Assembly (NCBI RefSeq): GCF_029873635.1
Contig: NC_080419.1
Coordinates: forward strand, 69,979,823 to 70,043,822
Source: Malania oleifera
Taxonomy: Eukaryota; Streptophyta; Magnoliopsida; Santalales; Ximeniaceae
DNA length: 64,000 nucleotides
Direction of reading: 5' to 3'
The position numbers were made by a program, and so were the translations under genes. Under the pieces are notes generated by a model. That model was not told where the DNA came from. It did not search any database and saw only the letters and a program-made list of their open reading frames with translations. Shown in pieces: positions 34,450-44,343 of the stretch (its first letter is position 1; each line of letters opens with the position of its first letter).

Positions 34450-34904
34450 TGTTTCTCCATGTTCTTGTCTTAAGGATGTGAAACACGTGACAAATAGGTC
34501 TTACTTCTCATACATTTAGTACTAATAAATATGAAAACTATATCATGTATTTTTTATTAAAAAACAGACATATGGATAATATGGAGGGGCAGACTCTTGT
34601 ATAATTTCTCAAATTTATGAAATACTACTATGATATATTGTCTTTGTTAAAGAAGAAATTATTAGGCGTGAATCACTTTAGCCTTTTAGGGTATTGAATT
34701 GGGTGATTTTGTAATTGCCCCCATCAATGAGTGCTTTGGCCTTCTCGCATGTTTATGGAAGGCATTATAATGAGTGAGCCAAATTCTAGTCTCCCTCTTT
34801 AATAAGGATATTTTTTAGGTATAACAGTCCCCCCCGGGCAGTTTCGAATTTTTGAAACTAGTTTTCAAAGTTCGAAGGCTTTAAGTGTTGTTGAAAAATA
34901 TCCG
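34450..34904. other. Intergenic sequence, nothing recognised
   Basis: No open frame or repeat border of note. A short C-rich run (34831-34837) precedes the tandem repeat that follows. Confidence 0.35.
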
Positions 34905-35215
34905 CCTTTCGCTTTGGTATTGTCTGAGCTACACAGGAGTTTTGGCCGAGCTGCCTTTAATTCAACCAAGTCGTTTTGGATTTGTTTGTAGCTCTACAAG
35001 CTTATCCGAGCCATGTACTCTACTCAAGAGTCATTTCCATTTGTCCAAGCTATTCTAATTTCATCCAAGCCGTTTTAGACTCGTTCGTTACGCTACAGGT
35101 TCATCTGAGTCATGTATTCTACTAACGAGTCGTTTTCTATTTGTCCGAGCCATTCTAATTTCATCTGAGTCGTTTTGATCTCGTTTGCGGCACTACAAGC
35201 TCATCCGAGCCGCGT
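34905..35215. repeat. About 100-bp tandem repeat, roughly three units
   Basis: Units beginning T(C/T)ATC(C/T)GAG occur at 35002, 35101 and 35201 (steps 99 and 100), with a diverged earlier unit from about 34905. Each contains TTTGTC(C/T)(A/G)AG and a GAGTCGTTTT-like block. Satellite-like but short; its origin is unknown. Confidence 0.7.
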
Positions 35216-35403
35216 GCAATCATGACCCTCTTATTTGGACATTACAAAGCCATGTGACCTACTCCCAAATAACGAAAACACTTAATATTATGATTATGAG
35301 TTTGGGATTCAGTTTTACCTTTGTTGACATTTGTAATGACCCGGAGGAATTATGGTAGGGGGGAAAATAGAAGTTGGAAGGGAAAAGAAAGGGGCAGCAG
35401 GCC

Positions 35404-35590
35404 TCATCGACGAACACTTCGCGTTTGTCGATGAAGTTACAATTGGGCTTTTCAGCAAGGACGTGTCTCATTGACGAAAAAAATACCGAGATAAGGTTTT
35501 GGGTGATTCTGAATTTCGTCGATGAGGAGAGAGTTTGTTGACGAGTCTTCTTCTTGGCCTTGTCGATGAGATGACGTGACTTGTCAACGA
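35404..35590 (+). repeat. TCGTCGACGA array, decayed
   Basis: Seven units start at 35404, 35425, 35468, 35516, 35535, 35560 and 35581 (steps 21, 43, 48, 19, 25, 21). None is perfect. Every difference from consensus is a C-to-T or G-to-A transition. The last unit ends about 9 bp before the TATA box. Confidence 0.75.
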
Positions 35591-36185
35591 AGCTTAGTGT
35601 ATAAATAGAGCCAACCTTAATTTTTTGGCCATTTCCGGCGCACATACTCCTCCCTCTCTCTCCTCTACGCCCCTCCTCCCGTCTCTCTAAGATCCCGGGC
35701 TGATCTGTCGCCGGTTCAACGATCTGAAGCCACCACGACACTCTTGGTGAAGTTCTCTGCATATCTGCTGGAGTGGATCGTCGGTGGGTCTGAGGTGGGA
35801 ACCATCCCAAATTTAGGGTAAGGCTTTCTACTCAGTATTTGACCTTACTATAATTTGTAAGAAATGCTATATGCGATGAAATACTGAAGTTTAGCTCTGG
35901 AAAATATTGTTTTCACGGTGTTGAGCAGGGAACCTTGCGGGTGTAGGGTGGATAATTTTAGGGGCTTTTTAGGAATCGGGTAAAGGAATAAACTAAGTTA
36001 GTAATTTTATGAAAATGTATGTATGATCTTACAATATTTGGTTTCAGAAAAATGAATATATATGTATATTTTATGTTGGGAAATATTGTGATAAATGGTG
36101 ATGTGTTTAAATATACCTAATACACATTCTGTGTAGCATGAGTAAGATTTATTGTGAAATACTGTTTTCTGAGAATATTTTTATA

Positions 36186-36390
36186 TGATATGCCGGTGTA
36201 CGGGCCGAGCTACTGATATGATATGCCGGCGTATGGGCCAAGCTACTAATATGATATGTCGACGTATGGGCTGAGCTATTGAGGTGATTGAGCCAACGTA
36301 CGGGCTGAGTCTATTATTTGTTATGTAATGCAGCGTACGGGCCTTGATTAATAAAATATGAAATGCCGGCGTACGGGCCGATGATTTTTC
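36186..36390. repeat. Minisatellite ATGATATGCCGGCGTACGGGCC, about 33-bp period
   Basis: About six units, progressively diverged. It sits at the same relative position as the minisatellites in the 18521, 25844, 38068 and 47551 LTRs, but its sequence is unrelated to them. Confidence 0.75.
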
Positions 36391-38067
36391 ACTTTGTATA
36401 TGAAATGTGATATGATGATAGTGAATTGACAATTATTACTATGGAATAATGATGTATCACGATTTGGAATATGATATATAGTATCAAAGCCTGGTTGGCT
36501 TGGTTTAGGCTTACATTAGACATGGTACCGTAGCTATGTGGTCACGTTGATCGTGATATTTATGTTATCACTGTCGTATGGGGCAACGTGAGGATGGATA
36601 GTCGATGTGGTTATTGAAGTGTTGGCGCCCTGGTGTACGAACTAGTCTGGTAGACCCATCGTACTTACAGACATTTATTTTGACTTTACAGTGGTTGGTC
36701 AGCCATTCTCAGGTCTTGCCTTCGGGCCACACAACCTAGTCATGTGGAGGTAATACATGACATTAGCCAGCTAACCTACCAGGGTTGTTTTCGTATTATT
36801 ATCATTATAAAAGACGGATTATGTTTATGGAAACTCAGTATGTTTGGTTATGCTATTATTATACATATTTTCCCAGAAATAATATTGACAGTTTTACTAA
36901 ATATGTTTATGAATGCTCTTATGTATAACACAGAATACTCATGTTGTCACACATTGGTATTAGTTTATTTTCCCTTACTGAGAGGTGTATCACCCCAAAT
37001 TATTTGATTATTTCAGGAGCCCCGGATAGGAGAGCAGATAAAGCTCTCTTGAGATAGATATCGTTGGTCAACCCTTTTCTGAAGGGTAAGTCTTTTTGGT
37101 AGGATCAGATGGATGTCGTGGGAAATGACCCTAGGATTGGTCTTTGGAGATTTTAGGAGTTGTATTATGGATATAGTAAACTCTGGTTTTGTATTTAATG
37201 ATATTCCAGGATATATATGATTTTATGTTTTCCTGCTGCCTAGGCTTCCTCATGGTATTTTTGATATGTCTCTGGTACCCATGGGTACAGGTGGATTATG
37301 ATCAACAAGATTTATTAATTTGAAAAAAAAAAATGTTAAAATAGGCAGGTTGTTACAACAATGGGGACCTCATCTCTCCTTTTTGGTGGTTCGGTTTTGG
37401 CCTTTAAAACAACTCCTTCGTCTTTCCTCCAATTTGACCTATTTTGAAATGACTGAAATTTGAAATGATCGAGTTCCTTTCCTTCAAAGCTATCATTCCA
37501 CCTTTATTGCCATGTTGATGCAAATCATAGCACAACTTCCAAGAAACTTGTTCAAGTTCCAATTGGGCCGATTACGAGAGTACGAGCAAGGAAGTTTAAA
37601 GTTGTACTCAATAGACTGATTCAAGAGGCATGGATTTAAGAAAATTTGTGGAGGCCCATTGAGCATTACCCACGTGAGCTTCAAAGATTCATCAACATGA
37701 TTCAAGTTCTAGAAGAATCTCGCCAAGGCTAAGCTTAAATTGGCATATTTAAGAATACTCCTTTTTGGGTCCGATTGTAAGGCTTGCATGCCATTTATTT
37801 TCCTTTTATTTGTTTTGACTTTTATAGGTGTGTATGGCTAATAACATAGCCATTTAAAGCTCTAGCCATTTAAAGCTCCTCACTTTCCTTTTCTATTTTA
37901 GGCATGTGATCATCCAATTAAAGGGCTGATTGTCTTTTTTCTTTTAGACAAGTAAGAATTATTTTTTTACCAGATTTTAGCCCTAATTAGGTTAACTATT
38001 TTAGGAATTTTCCTTGTAATGACCAGCCTTTTAAATAGGCGTCTAAGCAATGAAAAGAGGCGATCAT

Positions 38068-40146
38068 TGTAATGACCCGAATAATAATAATGCAATTTAA
38101 ATAAAGAGGAAGGGAAATTATCAGGATCTTGTCGATGAACACAGGGGATTCGTTGACGAGAAGATACTGAGAGAGGGTTTTGGGAAGTCTGAAATTCGTC
38201 GACGAAGGTGCAGGTTTGTTGATGAACTTTCTACAGGATTCTTCGACGAGGTGATGTGTCTCGTCGACAAATCCAATCCTATAAATATCAAGAACCTATA
38301 TTTAAATGTCAAAATTTAGAAAAATCTCACTCTTTCTCTTTCTTTCTCTCCCTTCGGCTCCCTCCTCTTCTCCCTTCAATTTCGGTCTGGATTTCCGCCG
38401 ATTCGAGGATCTGAAGCCACCACGACACTCCTGAAGAAGTTATCTGCATATCTGCTAGAGCGGATCGTCGGTGGAACTCCGTTGAAAATCATCCCTAAGT
38501 TGAGGTAAGACTTTTTATGCTGAATTTGGTCCTACTGTAGTTATAGGAAATGATATTCGTACAAAAATACTGAAGTTTAGTTTTGCGATTTTTCAATTTC
38601 AAGGTATTGATTAGGAAATCTTACAGGTGTGAGACCAGAGTTTATAAGGGCTTTTCTCAGTAGCCAGGTAAGGGAATAAACTAAAGCAGTTATTTTCCAT
38701 GAAAATTATTATTATGTATGAGTAAATTTATTTTCAAGAAAGCATATATTATATATGTATATTACAAAGGAAATGCACGTTTGGGAAAATACTGCTATTA
38801 TGTTGAGATGTATATATATGCATGAGATGCCAGAAATTATGATTTTTAGAATACAATGTATGGCTTTATACAGCAAATGTGTGGCATGAATATTACTTTA
38901 CATGAAATATATTACGATATGACTTTGTTACGAATGAAGCATGTTTTCAGGAATATGAAATGTTACAGTACAAATGATGTTGAAAATGCATGATAATTGA
39001 TCTATTTTTAGAATGATATTTATGAAATGATTTCAGCGCGAGGATGTATATATATATGAAATGATTTCGGAACGAGGCCGTATTTATGAAATGATTTTGG
39101 TGCGAGACCGTATATATATATATATGAAATGATTTCGGCGTAAGGCCGTATTTATGAAATGTTTGGCGTGAGGCCGTATATATGGAATGATTTTGGCGTG
39201 ATACTGTATTTATGAAATGATTTTCGGCATGAGGCTGAATTATGAAATGATGAAAAATGCTATAATATCAAGTATTATATGTTATCAAAACCCGGATGTT
39301 AGTTTAGTTCAGTTCAAGAGCATGGTACCATAACTTATAGATCAGATATCTATGATCAGATTAGTGCTAACCACCCCATGAGGGGGTGGGAGATGGATAG
39401 TCGATATGGCTTTCAGTGTAGAGTATGGACGTCCACCTCGCAGTTCAAACCAGGGTGTGGCGGGCCCATTATACTTACAGATATTTTTTACTCGGTAGTG
39501 GTCGGCCAGCCATTGTTAGGTCCCGCCTTCGGGCTGCACAACCCGTCATGGGGAGTAATACACGACATCAGCTAGCTATTCATCCTGGGTATGTTTTCAG
39601 TATTATCAGTTATAACAAATGTTTTATAAACGATATGATTTATTAGCAAATATGAAAGTGTATGATTATTCCACCATGTTGTGATGTATGTTTTTAGATA
39701 TATGAAATGTACTGAGTATGTATAACTACAATAAATATTCATGTTACCATACAACTGTATTTAGTTTATTTTCTCTTACTAAAAAGTGTCTCACCCCCGA
39801 ACATTAAATGATTTTTAGGAAACCCAAAGAGACCGGAGGGTCAAGGCTGCCGTTGAGTGAGTTGAGCTTCTATACTAGAAGGGTAAGCGTTGATCTAGGA
39901 TCAGGAGATTTTTGTTGTATGATCCTATTGTTATTTTGATGTTTTGGAGGTTGTATATAAATACAGTGTTTTGGAGATGTAGTGAACTCTAGTATTATGT
40001 ATTCTATGGTTTTGAAAATGTGATTTATAATTATTGTTGCTTAGGCTTCCGCTGTGATTGACAGATGTCCTCGTTACCCACGGGTTCGGGTTGACTTTTC
40101 TATTTGTTATGTTTCATTTTATATTAAAATTTTTGAGGTCGTTACA
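38068..40146 (+). mobile_element. Ty3/gypsy solo LTR (2,079 bp), TSD ATCAT
   Basis: Ends are TGTAATGACCCG and GAGGTCGTTACA, with a perfect ATCAT duplication at 38063-38067 and 40147-40151. Array at 38129-38270, TATA box CTATAAATA at 38279-38287, leader block at about 38409. A minisatellite of GAAATGATTTCGGCGYGAGGCCGTAT units lies at 39005-39250, with the shared GCCTTCGGGC block near 39523. Nested inside another gypsy LTR. Confidence 0.92.
38129..38270 (+). repeat. TCGTCGACGA array
   Basis: Six units start at 38129, 38150, 38196, 38216, 38240 and 38261. The steps 21, 46, 20, 24, 21 match the last steps of the 47551 LTR array. One unit is a perfect palindrome. Confidence 0.8.
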
Positions 40147-40448
40147 ATCATTATTCAGTAAATTGTGAGAGTATTTTCTTTGCGGTTCTTTGAAGAACAA
40201 TACAAACTTATTGGGATTTCCCATGGCGTTCACCAATGACTTATCAAACGATTTTTTTCCACCACCGTTTGTGGCGTCTTCCTTATACCAAGGTTCTTAT
40301 TTCACAATAAACAACGAGTTGATGTCATATATACCAAGGTTCTTTTTTGTCGTAAACAATGGGTCGAGGTATATCATTCAATTCTAAACGTAGAACGATT
40401 TAGGGTTCCTTTTCATTGTTGGATCTCGTTATTTTGGCGAGATTTGCA

Positions 40449-41098
40449 TAATTGGGTATCAAAGCACAAGTTCTAGTTCAGGTGTGCCTATCTCTTAAAA
40501 ATCTTTCTTTTGTTTCCTTATTCTGTGTTCTTGTAGTTTCCAAATTCGATTCACATATCCTAGTTTTTTCGAATTTCCTTTACCCCATTCCGCTCATATT
40601 TTGTTTGTTCTAGTTTATTTTGAAATCTTATTCAGTTATTATCAAAAGCAAGTTGCTGACCATAAAAAAAAAAAGGGAAAAAAAAAGGAAAAAAATTGCT
40701 TGTTTTAATTCATTTTGGGTTCCAATAAGCCCGAAATTCACCTCACCTCAAAATCAAATATTTTTTTTTTCATGGAAATTTTGCCATTTTGTGCTTTCGA
40801 AAATCTAATCAGTTGTGTTCCTTGTATTCCTACTTTAAAATTTGAAATTACTTGATGAGTTCTTGGTGAACTGCTACTGGAAATTTTTAAGTATTGTTTA
40901 GTCTCAAAAGAACTAGAAGAGAATTATCAAGTGGAAAAAGGTATGAGTGGTGATAGCATTAGAGGGTTAAAAGCCACGTATTTTTTTTTTGGAGTGAAAC
41001 ATGAGTGTAGAGTGATTCACATTCTTGAGTGTAAAAACGTAAGGGAGAGAATTGTGAGGTCTTTTTTTTTTTTTTTCTAACTTTGCTCTGTTGCAATC
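40449..41098 (+). mobile_element. Gypsy leader with primer-binding site
   Basis: GGGTATCAAAGC at 40454-40465 is a two-step variant of the tRNA-Met primer site and follows the LTR directly. The rest, to the gag ATG, is AT-rich non-coding leader with a long T run (41061-41076). Confidence 0.6.
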
Positions 41099-41565
41099 AT
41101 GTCTTACAATAGTGCTAAGAGCATTGCCGGAGATGCTACGGAACTGGCTAATCTGAAAGTGTTTATGGAAGCCATGATGAGTGAAGTGAGGCATGTGATA
41201 GAGTTGGAACTGGAGCAAGTTCACAAATAGATAGATCAGATGGAGAATACATGTGAGAAGCAGCCACAAAATGGCCCTAATGTGTGTAGAAGGGAAAGAG
41301 TTCAATCGAGGGAAGTGAGGGTTGAAGATGAAGAGCCTTACGGAGCTGGTTTTGATGAAGAATAGTGCGAACCTCAATCGACATGTGTTGAGACCCAATG
41401 AACAATATTGGAATACTTGCCAAATGATGCGAATCTCAACCGAGACATGTTGAAACCCAACAATCAATATTGGAATGTTTGCCCAAGAAAGCTAAAATTC
41501 ATATTTTTTTTTTTTATAGAAAACCCCGATCCAACGTTTATAAATTAAACACGAACTAAAGGCAT

Positions 41566-42118
41566 TGAATAGAGGAATTCTTGAACATTTGGCGATCTCA
41601 AATGTGTCGATATCAATGGTGACTCATTATTTCGATGAATTATTTCTTTGGACAGAAGAAGATTAGGTAAAAACTTACTCAAAATCTCATTTATCAGATT
41701 CCATTGTGGAAGACACAATTTTTTTTTTTTGAAGAATTTGCCATAATATATCCAATCCATGCATAATATCATGAAAAATGGATACAAATTTTTGACCACT
41801 ACTTAGTATCAGTAATAGGTCTGAAAAAGTATCTAAAAATATAAAATTTAGATATTTGTACCTTGTCGAAGTAAGGAACCATGACATATATGTTTGGAAT
41901 TGATTCCATTTTGAGAGAGTTGAAAAAACACTATCTTGTTGAAAGGTTCTATACATCTGCCCTTTCTCAACGCATTTCTTTAGACAAAGACATGGAGTGT
42001 GAATCAAACTCATGTTTGAATTGAAATTGAGATACTGATGCAAGTCATTCCCTTCTGAATCAAATAGATTCATATCTAAAAGAGATTGACAATAAGTTCT
42101 TTCAAAATTGACTATTTG
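41566..42118 (-). pseudogene. ycf2: Nuclear copy of plastid ycf2 fragment (NUPT)
   Basis: Two overlapping minus frames (41545-41799 and 41687-42073) encode the recognisable Ycf2 segments SDSEG-like [54 protein letters not shown] and [18 protein letters not shown]. In plastids ycf2 encodes a very large protein of the inner-envelope import motor complex. This is about 550 bp of it, with a frameshift at the A/T run near 41720, a short in-frame deletion after IHTPC, and several substitutions, so it is a dead nuclear copy. It interrupts LTR A between sequence equivalent to 43407 and 43433 of LTR B; LTRs B and C lack it. Confidence 0.9.
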
Positions 42119-42866
42119 TCAACCTTGACCCAATGATTATAATTAAATCACGAACCGAAGGTATAAAGCAACAAACTTCGACCCAATGATTATAATTAAA
42201 TCATGAACCGAAGGTATAAAATTTGAACTCCACAAGGAAAAATCCTTGATAAATTCAAAAGTTTTCTGAAGAATCAAGAAGAAACAAACCCTCACATTTT
42301 TATTCCATCATGTCTTTGTTCTTATAATGAAAAGGCTATTTAGAGGCATAACTTGAGAGATAAAGACATTAAACACTTCCAACAACTCTTAACAACTCTC
42401 AACAATTCTGAACCTAACACAATTAATAATAACACAACTTACAAAGACATGCACATGCAAGCAAACAAGTTGTCTTGTAATATTACAACAACTCTCAACC
42501 TAACACAATTAATAATAACACAACTTACAAAGACATGCACATCCAAGCAAACAAGTTGTCTTGCAAGATTACAAAATAAATGTTAAGATTTAAGTCAAAA
42601 AGTCAAATCCCATATTTGAATAGCACACCATTATTAAGGAGATTACAACATCTAAGTAAGATTAACTCCATAAAAAACTTGGATTAAGTTTATTAAGCCT
42701 CCATCTTTCTTTGGGCCAAGGTTGGAGTGCCCAATTCTTGAATAAGCCCAAATATCTTGAATAAGCTCATGAAATTCTTCTTTGATCGTCTTGGATCTCT
42801 CTCTAGTGATAGGCCCAACTAGAACATGCAATAGATCCTTTTGATGGTGCTTGTCGATTCTTATCA

Positions 42867-43219
42867 TTCCCACTGTCTTCAAAAGGATTCGTCCTCAAAT
42901 TTGTGTAGTATTTTAAACCAATATTGATAGCAACAAAATATTATAGAAACAACAGATCAAGGAAGAGGACAAAAAATCATATTTTTGAGGGAAATGAAAC
43001 TACAAAAGTCACGATTCAAGAAAAAAAAATTAACTTTGATAAATACCAAATGATAGTATCTGTTGCTTCAATATCACCTTTTTTTTTTTCTACTTGATAC
43101 ACGTTACAAAACAAGAATAATGAATAATGAACATAAACAGAATAAGATAAGATGATAACAAGAAAAAAAAGATACAAGGATAGTAAACCTGATTTTAGAA
43201 CCTAAGCTCTGATACCAAA
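42867..43219 (-). mobile_element. Internal region 1 of the three-LTR element
   Basis: Bounded by a polypurine tract (minus, at 42867-42885) and the primer site (minus, 43206-43217). It is non-coding and similar to 44321-44624 and 30200-30572. Confidence 0.75.
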
Positions 43220-44079
43220 TAATGCGAATCTCAATCGACACGCGTTGAGACCAAACAAATAATATTGGAATACTTGTCAAATGATGCGAACCTCAACCGA
43301 CACGCTTTGAACCCCAACAATCAATATTAGAATGTTTGCCCAAGAAAACTAAAATTCAAATTTTTGATAGAAAACCCCGACCCAACGTTTATAAATTAAA
43401 CACAAACCGAAGGTATAAAGTAACAAACCTTGACCCAATGATTATAATTAAATCACGTACTGAAGGTATGGAGTTGTACTTCGACCCAGTGATTATAATT
43501 AAATCACGAACCGAAGCTATAAAATTTGAACGCCACAAGAAAAAATCTTTGACAAGTTCACAAGTTCTCTAAAGAACCAAGAAGAAACAAACCCTCACAT
43601 TTTTATTCCATCATGTCTTTGTTCTTATAATTAAAAGACTATTTATAGGCATAGCTTGGGAGACAAAGCATTAAACACTTCCAACAACTCTTAACAACTC
43701 TCAACAACTCTCAACCTAACACAATTAATAATAACACAACTTACAAAGACATACACATGCAAGAAAAAAAGTTGTCTTGCAAGATTACCACAGCTCTCAA
43801 CAACTCTCAATCTAACACAATTAATAATAACACAACTTACAAAGACATAAACATGCAAGCAAACAAGTTGTCTTGCAAGATTACAACAACTCTCAACCTA
43901 ACACAATTAATAATAATACAACTTACAAAGACATGCACATGCAAGCAAACAAGTTGTCTTGCAAGATTACAAATTAAAAGTAAGGATCTTGCAAGATTAC
44001 AAATTAAAAGTAAAGGTTTAAGTCAAAAAGTCAAATCCCATATTTGAATAGCACACCATTATTAAGGAGATTACAACAT

Positions 44080-44343
44080 TTAATCAAGATTAACTCCATC
44101 AAAAACTTGGATTAAGTTTATTAAGTCTCCATCTTTCTTTGGGCCAAGCTTGGAGTGCCCAATTCTTGAATAAGCCCAAATATCTTGAATAAGCCCATGA
44201 AATGCTTCTTTGATCTTCTTGGATCTCTCTCTAGTGATAGGCCCAACTAGAACTGCAATAGATCCTTTTGATGGTGCTTGTTGATTCTCATCATTTAATG
44301 GTGCTTGCCCATTCTCATCATTCCCCCTCTCTTCAAAAGTCAC
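44080..44343 (-). pseudogene. Relic of gypsy pol C-terminus inside LTR B
   Basis: The minus frame reads NDENQQAPSKGSIAVLVGPITRER, then KKIKEAFHGLIQDIWAYS. The same relic lies in LTR A (42652-42882) and in the 30573 LTR. Because it starts at the polypurine tract and runs into the LTR, it shows that the parent autonomous element read its polyprotein into the 3' LTR. It has no function in this non-autonomous copy. Confidence 0.7.

Larger units (their letters stand above)
35332..37357 (+). mobile_element. Ty3/gypsy solo LTR (2,026 bp), TSD acatt/acaat
   Basis: Ends are TGTAATGACCCGG and GGTTGTTACA. Flanking 5-mers differ by one base. Order inside: TCGTCGACGA-type array (35404-35590), TATA box GTATAAATA (35599-35607), a conserved leader block (GATCTGAAGCCACCACGACA, 35723), a minisatellite (36186-36390), then GCCTTCGGGCCACACAACC (36718), which all related LTRs share. 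No coding sequence; the 183-codon minus frame at 35259-35810 is antisense to this promoter/leader region. Confidence 0.88.
37513..40448 (+). mobile_element. Ty3/gypsy 5' LTR (about 850 bp) split by a solo LTR
   Basis: Proposed start TGTTGATGCAAATC, end GAGATTTGCA just before a primer-like TATCAAAGC. Near the start it encodes VPIGPITRVRARKFK, the pol C-terminal relic that this family carries in its LTR. The LTR is interrupted at 38068-40146. It belongs to the element whose gag begins at 41099. The start position is inferred by comparison with the minus-strand family members. Confidence 0.6.

Noticed and set aside
35259..35810. 183-codon minus-strand open frame
   Set aside because: It is antisense to the array, promoter and leader of the 35332 solo LTR, crosses the LTR border and has no recognisable domain.
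40967..41467. 166-codon minus frame
   Set aside because: Antisense to the gypsy gag start and across the insertion border; no motif.
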